Assembly (NCBI GenBank): GCA_037447655.1 | Contig: JBBHKE010001803.1 | Span: 11,721-34,191 of the forward strand | Reading direction: 5' to 3' | Origin: Zygnema cylindricum | Taxonomy: Eukaryota > Streptophyta > Zygnematophyceae > Zygnematales > Zygnemataceae | Length of the DNA: 22,471 nt | Shown: one piece after another, positions 9,101 through 16,257 of the stretch | Numbering within the stretch: the stretch's first letter is position 1 | Layout: each line of letters opens with the position of its first letter | Program-made: the position numbers and the translations under genes | Notes under the pieces: generated by a model | The model's database searches: none | Told to the model about the DNA's origin: nothing | Seen by the model: only the letters and a program-made list of their open reading frames with translations

Positions 9101-10504
9101 ATCGAGCGCTACAAGGCCAGATTAGTGGCAAAGGGATTTACACAAAAGGAAGGAATTGACTACGAGGAAACCTTTGCCCCGGTGGTCAGATTTCCCTCCG
9201 TCCGCATACTTCTCAGTTTAGCAGCGGCGGAAGACATTGAAGTGCACCAGATGGACATCAAAACAGCCTTTTTGCATGGAGAATTAGAAGAGGAGATCTT
9301 CATGCGACAACCCGAAGGGTTTGTGGAAGAAGGAGAGGAGAGTAAGGTATGCCGGCTGATTAAATCTCTTTATGGTTTGAAACAGGCGCCCCGACAGTGG
9401 AATAAGAAGCTTGATGAGTTTCTTACCGGTCTAGGATATATTCGGATCAGCTCAGATCACTCAATCTATGTTTTCGAAGATGAGGAAGGTTTTATATTTA
9501 TTGCAATTTATGTTGATGATTTGCTTGTTTTAAGTAAATCAATGGAAAAAATTAATAAACTGAAAACCGATCTTAAGGGGAGATTTGAAATGAAGGATAT
9601 GGGGGAAGCAAAATATATTTTGGGAATTCAAGTAGAGAGAGACCGAAAAAGAAAAATTATAAGATTGACTCAAAAGGAAGCAATAGGGAACATGCTTGAA
9701 AAATTTCAAATGGATAAAGCTAATAGTTGTACAACTCCAATGGAATTGAAGAAGGGAAGTGAGGGGAGTGAGGAAGAAGGAGTCATAGTCTTAGACGAGG
9801 AATTATCTCCTGATGAACAGAAGTTCATGCAGACTATTCCTTACAGGCAAGTAGTGGGAAGTCTAATCTATTTTATGAATTGTACCCGGCCGGATTTAGC
9901 TGCAGCTGTAGGAGTGCTGAGTAGAAGTCTAAATGCTCCCACTAAGAAGGATTGGGAGGCAGCTAAGAGAGTCCTTAGATACTTGGTAGGAACTAGAGAT
10001 CTATGGTTGCATTTGGGTGGGGAGAATACTGACATCACTACTTGGAGTGATGCCAGTTATGGTGATGCTCCGATGAGGAGATGTACTTCTGGATATGTAT
10101 TATATGTGGGTGATGGGGCTTGCTGTCGGAGTAGCAAACAGCAAAAGGTTATTGCTCAGTCCACCATGGAGGCTGAGTATATGGCCTCTTGCTCTGCTGT
10201 AAAAGAATTGATGTGGGTCAAGTCTTTGCTTGGTGAGCTTGGTCACCTTAAGAGTGGTGTGCAGAAAATATTTTGTGATAATCAGGCAGCAATCGCTATT
10301 TCTGCCAATCCTAAACACCATTTTAAAGCTAAACACATGGACATCAGACTCAGCTTTGTTAGAGAGAAAGTAGAAAACAAAATAATCAGTTTAGAGTACA
10401 GACCAGATAGTGAGATGGTAGCAGATATGATGACCAAACCTGTGCCTTCCCCTAAACTAATTTTTTGCAGGGAGAAGTGTGGTCTGAAATTAAAGATTGA
10501 CTAG
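6146..10504 (+). CDS. Copia Gag-Pol polyprotein, intact, 1452 aa
   Basis: One uninterrupted frame. Gag N-terminus with FNGTGFIYW (~18-26); CCHC zinc knuckle CHFCKKSGHNMAEC (300-313); acidic linker (~345-370); aspartic protease DSGA (387-390); integrase zinc region (WHKRLGH 518-524, CSGC 553-556); integrase core with Asp584, Glu647 (in RSENGGEY, where the family has Asp) and Glu683, keeping 35 residues between the last two; RT with Asp1037 (QMDIKTAF) and YVDD 1122-1125; RNase H with Asp1302, Glu1342, Asp1378. It would assemble the particle, copy the RNA and insert the cDNA. The start is ATG 6146 (inside the LTR) or ATG 6170 (inside the primer-binding site); the next Met would cut into the Gag motif. 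No frameshift separates gag and pol, so Gag excess would need another mechanism, not visible here. Confidence 0.97.
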   Translation: MEVSEFQVMGPPSRVPIFNGTGFIYWESMMIGALCEKRFWGIVSGRLGRPSSLGIPPGFKGSRFTRKEDSPSTEETKEGEVVDKGKEKEATTPIATGLAFMSPIPRNEENDIETWDFNNMAAKHFILRHLTQGLACPHLQVERASDLWMALIEMYRSGTIQQQQLADQKVKEYVYKGGNMLDFCNELATLFMELESAGKVFSEKEKVNCLLMKLPDEFENIVNRVQDLPDSRWIWNSVVGMILVRENTIEIRRGGKSGQALATATDWRNKDSRKPVGNYGGREQKKQVGEFEPRAPKGLCHFCKKSGHNMAECTKLTELRLKEGQTGGTPRGKKKALVTQVLEAESEDEDDELFLDEELEAKTEVEIPRRQKCAYGGLKGKAGWIIDSGASMHMCKDRHLFTKIRKIPTVEIEYGDGRIVTTTLVGSVDLKVLVEGKTSILTFSDVLFIPELNKNLISTSVLDDKGFFTSTREGVFTASFEEDVYFIAEKGSHGMFRLILSNETKKLYYAGVHDIMMWHKRLGHVNLDKLREMKKMGVVEGIQFSESDDISDCSGCAQGKAHRLPFPKTATYKGERLLDLVHTDIWGPARVPSPGGKRFMMTITDDWSRYSRVYFLKNKSEAEDCFRQYKAWSEKLHETPIKRVRSENGGEYTSNQFEDFLREDGVQHQKTVPENPEQNGVAERLNRTLSDSARSMLSDKKIGKRFWAEAMNCANYLKNRVLTSAIKDQTPYERWTGRKPDLSHLKVFGSQVFSLDTDRSNWKLDPKGKPGYLLGYDEDVKGYRVYDLKREDIILVKHLVVMDEGKSVDPFKYTKSVKIRFELENTDDFELPNYPGFRDDDILAGTNQTEKDSAVETPVRTLLEAEDVVEIDSESRDRGEAEFVRKNPREPSIPASDFEGGRRSSKRLQEKQVNNKVTKLSHQDEPQTYREAMTCPERNRWKTAINEEMASIMAADTWELVDCPPNRKPIGCKWVFKLKLNPDNTIERYKARLVAKGFTQKEGIDYEETFAPVVRFPSVRILLSLAAAEDIEVHQMDIKTAFLHGELEEEIFMRQPEGFVEEGEESKVCRLIKSLYGLKQAPRQWNKKLDEFLTGLGYIRISSDHSIYVFEDEEGFIFIAIYVDDLLVLSKSMEKINKLKTDLKGRFEMKDMGEAKYILGIQVERDRKRKIIRLTQKEAIGNMLEKFQMDKANSCTTPMELKKGSEGSEEEGVIVLDEELSPDEQKFMQTIPYRQVVGSLIYFMNCTRPDLAAAVGVLSRSLNAPTKKDWEAAKRVLRYLVGTRDLWLHLGGENTDITTWSDASYGDAPMRRCTSGYVLYVGDGACCRSSKQQKVIAQSTMEAEYMASCSAVKELMWVKSLLGELGHLKSGVQKIFCDNQAAIAISANPKHHFKAKHMDIRLSFVREKVENKIISLEYRPDSEMVADMMTKPVPSPKLIFCREKCGLKLKID
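6166..6180 (+). other. Primer-binding site, half-tRNA(iMet) type
   Basis: GGTTATGGGCCCACC begins at the first base after the 5' LTR. It is complementary to the anticodon stem-loop of initiator Met tRNA (GGTGGGCCCATAACC), not to the 3' acceptor end used by most plant copia elements. Drosophila copia has the same kind of site in the same place, using a 5' half-tRNA primer. The last two bases fit the plant-type anticodon stem better than the vertebrate type, from memory of those tRNAs. The site lies inside the open Gag frame. Confidence 0.85.
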
Positions 10505-10517
10505 AAAATAAGGGGAG
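10505..10517 (+). other. Polypurine tract of element C
   Basis: AAAATAAGGGGAG fills the whole gap between the TAG stop (10502-10504) and the 3' LTR. It is identical to the tract of copy B. Confidence 0.9.
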
Positions 10518-11566
10518 TGTAGAAACTAATGGTTTTATTAGTATTTTCTAGGTCTGAAAAGAAATATAGAAGTCGAGGCAGTCTATCTCTAACTTCTCTC
10601 TCCAACTCTCAAACTTGTCGCAGTCACTGAGAAATTGGAGAGGAAGCTAGAGCCATGGCTACCTTGGCTATCCTGAGGTTTACGGGAATTTTATATTAGG
10701 GTTTATATATTTAATTAAAATGTATGTGCCGGCGGCAGGATTTGATCCTTGTACCTGCCGGCCGGCAGACACGAAGTAGCCGGTAGCCTTAGCCGTTTCA
10801 TCTAGCGGTAGTGTTACCTAGCATATAGTTTGATAATTATTTAGATATGTATACAAGCGATAAACCATTTAACTAGAATTAATTACGGGATACATAGATC
10901 CAGTAATATGTAATGTACGACTTACGGTACGGACATAAATCAGTACCGCGCATTTGTTTCGTAAATGAAACAAATACCGCGCATGTATTTATTACGGCTA
11001 CGATTAAAGCCGAATTTAATCTGACGGCCGGGATTAGCGCCGAGATCGCGGAGGAAGATTTCGGCTGTTTGTGGCCATCGCCACATCGGATGACGCGTGG
11101 CAAAATTCCGTTGGATTGTGGAAACTCCGGAGATTATGGCACCGAATCCGGATTTGACATGTGTCGACATTTTGGCCATGTCGTACAATGTCCGTACATA
11201 AAGTACACCGGCAGCTGTACTTTTGCGTACGAAACTCAATTCTGATTGGTTCCGTACATCAGTAGATAGAGTCTGTGAGAGAGATAGGACTTAGAAAAAG
11301 TAGAAGATAGGACCCCCTCTCCCAGAGAGCTTCTGTACAAAAGGTCAACTTTGACCCTCCATAACTTACTGCTCAGGGGAGCAAATTCAGAGATTCTTTT
11401 TGCTATCGACTCAGGGGAGTCTTGTCTTCACAGGGGTGAAGTTGGTCAGAGTTTTTGTCTGCCAGGGTGGCAGTTATTTTTGCTTAAACACAAAGGGGTC
11501 AGGATTATCCTAGAGGCTTCTTGGAAGCTGTCCACTCTGAGGACTTATGGAGGTCTCAGAGTTTCA
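10518..11566 (+). repeat. 3' LTR of element C
   Basis: 1049 bp. It differs from the 5' LTR at about six positions by eye: near 10679, 11067, 11231, 11347, 11369 and 11500. It ends GTTTCA, followed by the TATGG target duplication. Confidence 0.97.
10717..10795 (-). other. tRNA-like sequence antisense to the 3' LTR of C
   Basis: Same as the copy at 5316-5394: A-box-like at 10795-10780, B-box-like at 10749-10737, TTTT at 10720-10717 on the minus strand. Confidence 0.5.
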
Positions 11567-11773
11567 TATGGCGATATATAGTACTTTTTTAAATTTAATA
11601 TTTTATATTTCTATATAATATGTAAATTTAGAGAAAAAGACAAATTGTATGATACGCCACGTACGACGTGATTTTCGTTCCGTGACTTAAAAGTAGACGC
11701 CACAAAATGTAACCGACAAAAAAATACTAATTTTGTAATTCATATAATTACTTATTTTGGGTATGGTTACATC

Positions 11774-11826
11774 AAGAGGTCTCTGTAATAGTACGGACAG
11801 CAAAATTTTTGTATTACAGAGGCCTC
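11774..11826. repeat. 53-bp hairpin element flanked by 9-bp direct repeats
   Basis: GAGGTCTCTGTAATA (11776-11790) and TATTACAGAGGCCTC (11812-11826) are inverted repeats with one mismatch around a ~21-base loop. Immediately outside are identical GGTTACATC copies at 11765-11773 and 11827-11835. A 9-bp direct repeat next to inverted ends is the pattern of a Mutator-like insertion, here reduced to little more than its ends. It lies in the right arm of the split hAT-like element. Confidence 0.5.
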
Positions 11827-12280
11827 GGTTACATCGCGTATCGTGTGTAAACAAGTTTTTACATATGTGTTTTGATTTGAGTGGTTTATTGTAAGTTGAC
11901 GATCAAATCTTTAAAATCGTCAAAGATTTGAAAACCAACCATTTTCGTATGGAAATCCGTACTTTCTTATTATATACGTGTACTTCGCAAGTGTATCGCG
12001 TCAATGTACCTCAAAGATCTCCTTCACTCTGCTGACTTTCAGGAAAAAATTGTATTTCTTTTCAGCAAAGATTTTACGGTCACCTTGTCCGATGGCACGT
12101 GACTTTGGAGACCTGTGAATTTTTTTTATTTTTTTTAATGCCTCGATATATCGGCGATACGATATATCACGATATTTGATTTTCGATATATCGAAGCGAT
12201 ACATCGATTATCGGGTACCTGAAATTCGATATATATTGAGTATCGGCTAAAGGTCCTCGATACCCAACACTAGCTATAAC

Positions 12281-12527
12281 ACCCCTTCAATAGCTGTTGG
12301 CTATAATTGTGCGGTTCACACGGTACAAATTGTACGTTGTATTCTACATATAAAACAAATTGTCATATGTGGCAAACAACGCTATATACAATAAAAAACA
12401 TAATACAAAACGTTATAAAATACTATTGTATGACGTAATAATTTTTTTCGAACTGATCGCCGATAAGGGAATTTGTTGGTCTTAGACCGATACATCGGGA
12501 ACCCTCACCGTTCGCTAACCACTAACT
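12281..12527. other. Intergenic stretch, nothing recognised
   Basis: AT-rich, with no supported gene or structured repeat. Confidence 0.4.
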
Positions 12528-12944
12528 ACACCGTGTATCGCTATCACACCGCGAATCGCTATTAGCGTTAACCACGCTAATTAGGCACCCCTACATTTCT
12601 ACCCTAATTTCTAAATAGAGTGATTTAAAAAACCCTAAAAACCAAATTAGAGTGACTGGTTTCTTTGAAAATCACCAAATTCCCAATTAGCGTTAATCAC
12701 ACTAATTATTATTTAAAGCTAAATATTTATTTACCCTAATAGCGATTCGCGGTGGTGTTAACAATTTTCCGCCACTTAAAAACAAATTTTCTCCGTGCAC
12801 ATTTGTCCGTTAATTGCATAGAGACTGCCAATCGGAAGGTGAGGGTCATCGCAGCTGTCAGATTCATAATCCGACGAGCGTTTTCGGAGAAAATATGTTT
12901 TTAGCGGGCAAAGAAACATTAACACAAATAGCGATACACGGTGT
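12528..12944. mobile_element. Fold-back MITE (family F, copy 1) with a nested MITE
   Basis: The ends ACACCGTGTATCGCTAT (12528-12544) and its perfect complement (12928-12944) continue inward as imperfect palindromic arms: CCGCCACTTAAAAAC...TTTTCTCCG near 12770-12795 against CGGAGAAAATATGTTTTTAG near 12885-12905. The left arm is interrupted by the element at 12547-12754. The interior (GCCAATCGGAAG, CATAATCCGACGAG) matches the right part of the family copy ending at 15012. No coding capacity. Confidence 0.65.
12547..12754. mobile_element. Nested 208-bp MITE inside family F copy 1
   Basis: CACCGCGAATCGCTATTAG at 12547-12565 is perfectly repeated in inverted orientation at 12736-12754. The ends are a close variant of those of the host MITE, so this appears to be a relative that inserted into the outer one. 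The interior is AT-rich, with AATTAGCGTTAATCAC words. No clear target duplication. Confidence 0.6.
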
Positions 12945-13317
12945 TGCGGTGCAGGTTTAATCGAGATAATATTTGGCTTGAATAACAACACTCAATCTTC
13001 ACTAAAATCCAAAAACCACATCAAAGTAGCTGTTACATTGTCACACACCCGACACACACAAGCACGCACGCACGTGCGCACGTGCGAGCGCCTCGGTACA
13101 CGGTGTCCGCACGTTTGAAACACACACCGTGTTTGTTTTTGGAGCTTCTAGTTTCACATATTTACTGTTGCGTATCGTTTGTTATGCTCGTAGTCCGTAC
13201 GGATATTCCTCTTTAACCTTATTGGTCGTCGACAAATTTTCATTTTTTTGTTCCAATCATGCTTTGGACCCACGCGGTTTTGACCATCACGTATTTTCAA
13301 ATAAAATTTGGCGTCGG
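12945..13317. other. Spacer with a 16-bp perfect palindrome in alternating purine-pyrimidine DNA
   Basis: No gene seen. GCACGTGCGCACGTGC (13070-13085) is a perfect palindrome with two CACGTG cores, lying in a CA/CG-alternating run (about 13050-13090) of the kind that can adopt Z-DNA. Whether it binds any regulator is unknown. Confidence 0.45.
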
Positions 13318-13424
13318 TACACCGCGAATCGTTATTAGCGTCAAGGTTTTTTCCACCACTTCAAACCATAGTTCAAAACATAGTTTAAAAAGAGGCGTTT
13401 TTATGGTAGGCCTTTGGTAGGCGC

Positions 13425-14305
13425 CATAGTTTTTCAAAACGTATTTTACTCACGTTTCGAACAAGCGTACAATACGTAGAAACTGGAGAGGTCGATTTGA
13501 AAAAAACGTTAATGAATTTTTTTCCGTATAAATCCGTACATTTTTACAAATTTAATTGAACATGTACCGCAGTTTGTACGCTTTCCGTTAAATGAGTGGT
13601 GAAAACTATTATTTAAATTAAATATTATCACACTCCAAACTTCCATCTAAACAACTACACCAATTGGTTAAGGACGATCTATGGATGTGTACAGTGAGAC
13701 GTATACAGGCGCAAGTTCAATTCCTTCGAAATTCATTTCAAATATAATAAAACTGGTTGTCCTTCACAGACAGGCAACCATGGCCTTCTTTCTTCACCTC
13801 TCCGTGGGCATGGCCTCTATTTTGGAGGTTCGTGACTTCTTCGTCAACGGCGTCAACGACAGTTTACTAACTACTGCCGTGGCGTCGGTAATGGCGTCTT
13901 CTGTGATTTTTCGCGTTCAGCTGTTCAAGTAATAATGGCGGCTTCTTTTCGAAATTTGAAGAAGACGCCCGTACAAAATTTGAAATCACGGCGCTCAAAT
14001 AGTGTGACGCCGCAACGTCTCTTTTTGGAAATATTTGTAGACGTCACATTATTTTCCCGTACAATCCATGTACATTCTGTTCGGTTTACTGAACAGAAAG
14101 TACGGATACGTGCATCGAATCTTTTTTGTAAACTACATTACATTTTTCGTAAAAAATCTAACAGTTACGGTATTTTGTTTATTAGTTTCCATGATATGTC
14201 AGTTTCAGTTTGCAGTAGACGTTTTTTTGCGTATTTTTCAAAAGTCACGTACAATACGTAGAAACTGGATAAAATGGAAAAAAATCCACGTATTGAACAA
14301 CTAGG
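13425..14305. mobile_element. Second hAT-like element (family H, 881 bp) nested in G copy 1
   Basis: The ends CATAGTTTTTCAAAACGT and, as the complement of the right end, CCTAGTTGTTCAATACGT match at most positions. The flanks are a perfect 8-bp GTAGGCGC duplication (13417-13424, 14306-14313). Copy 3 of family G has the same site unoccupied, with a single GTAGGCGC (15717-15724), which proves the insertion. CGTACAATACGTAGAAACTGG occurs as a direct repeat near both ends (~13470 and ~14249). No transposase; open frames inside are not supported as genes. Confidence 0.8.
13650..13735 (+). other. tRNA-like segment inside family H element
   Basis: An A-box-like CACCAATTGGTTAAGGACG (about 13658-13676) is followed by a B-box-like AAGTTCAATTCCT (13713-13725). 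Spacing suits a tRNA-derived promoter, but stems are poor and no T run follows closely. It could be the head of a captured tRNA-SINE. Confidence 0.35.
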
Positions 14306-15012
14306 GTAGGCGCACAAAGCTGGCACAAAACTCGCGTAGAGTAGGCATACTGTATGTGTGTGCGTTATGCACACTCATGTACGAACGTACGAATCTGACG
14401 TATCATCATAGTACAGCGCACGCCGCCGGAGGATTTTTTTTAGCGAACTGACACGGCGTAGGATGACATTCCACGGGAAGAAAAACCTTGAAAAAAAAAA
14501 AACGCGGACATAAGTCCTATCATAAGTTGTGTTATGGGCTTTTCATGTGATCTTCTTAGATCGCTACTTTGATCAAAGACCGTCCGATCGTCCAAATCTG
14601 ACAGTTTAAACAAATAATACCTCAAAATTCACGGAAAAATAAAAATTTGTCCGAATGTTTTTCAAAATGTAGACATGACGTTTAATTCTCTATCGATCGA
14701 TGTGCAACTCAACCCTGTTACTTTTATTTTTCATTTTGCGACCAATACAATATGGGTCTTAAGGTCATATTGTATGTTTTGCGTACAATAGGCATATTGT
14801 ATGGGCATACTTTCACCTTCTTTTGAACTATGCTTCAAACATCTTTTCTCTGTATACACATGTCGGATTTTCTATTGGAGACCGCCAATCGGAAGCTAAT
14901 AATGTTGATTTTCAATCACAACCGTCAAATCCACAATCCGACAAGTGTGTACGGAGAAAATATGTTTAAAGTGGCGAAAAAAACCTTGATGCTAATAGTG
15001 ATTCGCGGTGTA

Positions 15013-15315
15013 GTCGTAGGCGAACGGCAACGTCCCGTGACAGGTTGTTTCAAAATTGACGTACCTTCTCGTCGTTTACCCAGATACGACCTAACGGACT
15101 TATTCCGAAACAGAGTGAGAAACATGTCGTTTCTATTTTTGCATCGAAAACGACAAAATAATCGTCGCGTTTGTGAAGTCGGGACAAAAAAAATTGTGCG
15201 TCGTGACGTCGTAAAGTGTGCGGGGTTTTTTTTTATTTGCACACCCCTGATGACACGGGAGCTGCAGGAATTTGTTGGTAGTTTCTTATCCCTACAATCG
15301 TGTCGTTTCTATGCG
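15013..15315. other. Spacer between transposons, no supported gene
   Basis: An open frame crosses this stretch on the plus strand, but it runs over the MITE border and into the next transposon and shows no recognisable domain, so it was not called. Confidence 0.4.
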
Positions 15316-15323
15316 ATTCCCAG

Positions 15324-15670
15324 CATAGTTCAAAAGTATGCGTTTATATTGTAAGCCTTTGGTCGGAGCCTTTATCGTCAGTTGTGTTATGGGCTTTTCA
15401 TGTGATCTTCTTAAATCGCTACTTTAATCAGCGACCGTCCGATCGTCCGAATCTGATGGTGTAAATAAAAAATACTCATAGAAAAATATTTTTTGTCCGA
15501 ATGTTTTTTAAATTTTAGATATGACGTTTAATTCTCTACCGATCGATGTGCAACTCAACCATGTTACTATTTTTTTCATTTTGCGACCAATACAATATGG
15601 GTCTTAAGGTTATATACTCATATTGTATGTTTTGTATATGGGCCTACTTTCACCTACTTTTCAGCTATAG
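15324..15670. mobile_element. hAT-like family G copy 2, internally deleted
   Basis: It starts CATAGTTCAAAAGTATGCG and ends CCTACTTTTCAGCTATA. It lacks the segment from the left subterminal region to the TTGTGTTAT block present in copies 1 and 3. Flanks ATTCCCAG (15316-15323) and GTTCTCAT (15671-15678) agree at only 5 of 8 positions, so it is older than copy 3. Confidence 0.65.
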
Positions 15671-15678
15671 TTCTCATC

Positions 15679-16249
15679 ATAGTTCAAAAGTAGGCGTTTT
15701 TATGGTAGGCCTTTTGTAGGCGCACAAAGCTTGGCACAAAACTCGCGCAACGTAGGCATACTGTATGTGTGTGTGCTGTGCACACCTCTGTATGAGCGTA
15801 CGAATCTGACGTATGCTCATTGTACTGCGCACGTCGCCGAATAAATTTTTTTAGCGAATTGACACGGCGTAGGATGACATTGCGCGGGAAAAAAAGCTGG
15901 GAAAAAAAAAACCCGCGGACGAAATTGACGATAGTCATGTCTTAAGTTGTGTTATAGGCTTTTCATGTGATCTTCTTAGATCGTTACTTTCATCAACGCC
16001 GTCAGATCATCCAAATCTGACGGTTTAAATAAAAAGTCGCTCAAAACTCACAGAAAATGATTTTTTTGTCCTTTTTTTTTCAAATTTAGACATGACGTTT
16101 AATTCTCTATCGAACCATGTGCAACTCAACCCTGTTACCATTTTATTTCATTTTGAGGCCAATACAATATGGGTCTTAAGGTGGTATTGTAAAATTTAGG
16201 TTCAATAGGCATATTGTATGGGTGTACAGTCACCTACTTTTGAACTATG
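15679..16249. mobile_element. hAT-like family G copy 3, complete (571 bp)
   Basis: CATAGTTCAAAAGTAGG at the left end and its complement at the right end, flanked by a perfect 8-bp duplication GTTCTCAT (15671-15678 and 16250-16257). It aligns throughout with copy 1, including the TGTGTTAT(G/A)GGCTTTTCATG block and the CAATACAATATGGGTC block. It contains the empty GTAGGCGC site. It inserted directly against copy 2. Confidence 0.8.
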
Positions 16250-16257
16250 GTTCTCAT

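Larger units (their letters stand above)
5117..11566 (+). mobile_element. Complete Ty1/copia LTR retrotransposon (element C, 6450 bp)
   Basis: The 1049-bp LTRs at 5117-6165 and 10518-11566 begin TGTAGAAAC and end GTTTCA. They are flanked by a perfect 5-bp target duplication, TATGG (5112-5116 and 11567-11571), typical of copia elements. Between them are a primer-binding site, a single intact Gag-Pol ORF (Gag, protease, integrase, RT, RNase H; integrase before RT, the copia order) and a polypurine tract. About six substitutions separate the LTRs by eye, implying recent insertion. The element looks structurally complete apart from an Asp-to-Glu change at a presumed integrase catalytic position. 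It landed inside the hAT-like element at 4993-12272. Confidence 0.97.
4993..12272. mobile_element. hAT-like non-autonomous DNA element, split by copia element C
   Basis: The left end TAGTGTTATGTATCGGGTA (4993-5011) and the complement of the right end TAGTGTTGGGTATCGAGGA (ending at 12272) agree at 15 of 19 positions. The flanks are GCGATAAC (4985-4992) and GCTATAAC (12273-12280), a 7/8 match, as expected for an old 8-bp hAT target duplication. Without element C and its TATGG duplication it would be about 820 bp. Both arms are packed with TCGATA/ATATCG words (4980-5110 and 12140-12260). No transposase is visible. hAT assignment is inferred from duplication length and the TAGTG start. Confidence 0.6.
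13367..14832. mobile_element. hAT-like non-autonomous element, family G copy 1, itself interrupted
   Basis: The ends are CATAGTTCAAAA (13367 on) and TTTTGAACTATG (ending 14832). The flanks are a perfect 8-bp duplication, CTTCAAAC (13359-13366 and 14833-14840). Without the nested element it is about 577 bp, close to copy 3 (571 bp). GTAGG-type words are clustered near the left end and CATATTGTATG/ACAATATG words near the right (14740-14805), resembling subterminal repeats of hAT elements. No transposase. Confidence 0.75.
13318..15012. mobile_element. Fold-back MITE (family F, copy 2), split by a hAT-like element
   Basis: The left end TACACCGCGAATCGTTATTAG... (13318 on) matches the complement of the right end (15012 back): both continue CAAGGTTTTTT and CCACTT(C/T)AAAC. 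Beyond the inserted element the left arm resumes at 14841 with TTTTCTCTGTATACACATGTCGGATT, pairing with AATCCGACAAGTGTGTACGGAGAAAA near 14934-14960. Removing the insertion gives about 220 bp. No protein can be supported. Confidence 0.65.

Noticed and set aside
12001-12204. Minus-strand open frame
   Set aside because: It reads through the TCGATA-rich arm of the hAT-like element; composition explains it.
14830-15354. 174-codon plus-strand open frame
   Set aside because: It crosses the MITE right arm, a spacer and the start of hAT-like copy 2, without a recognisable domain.
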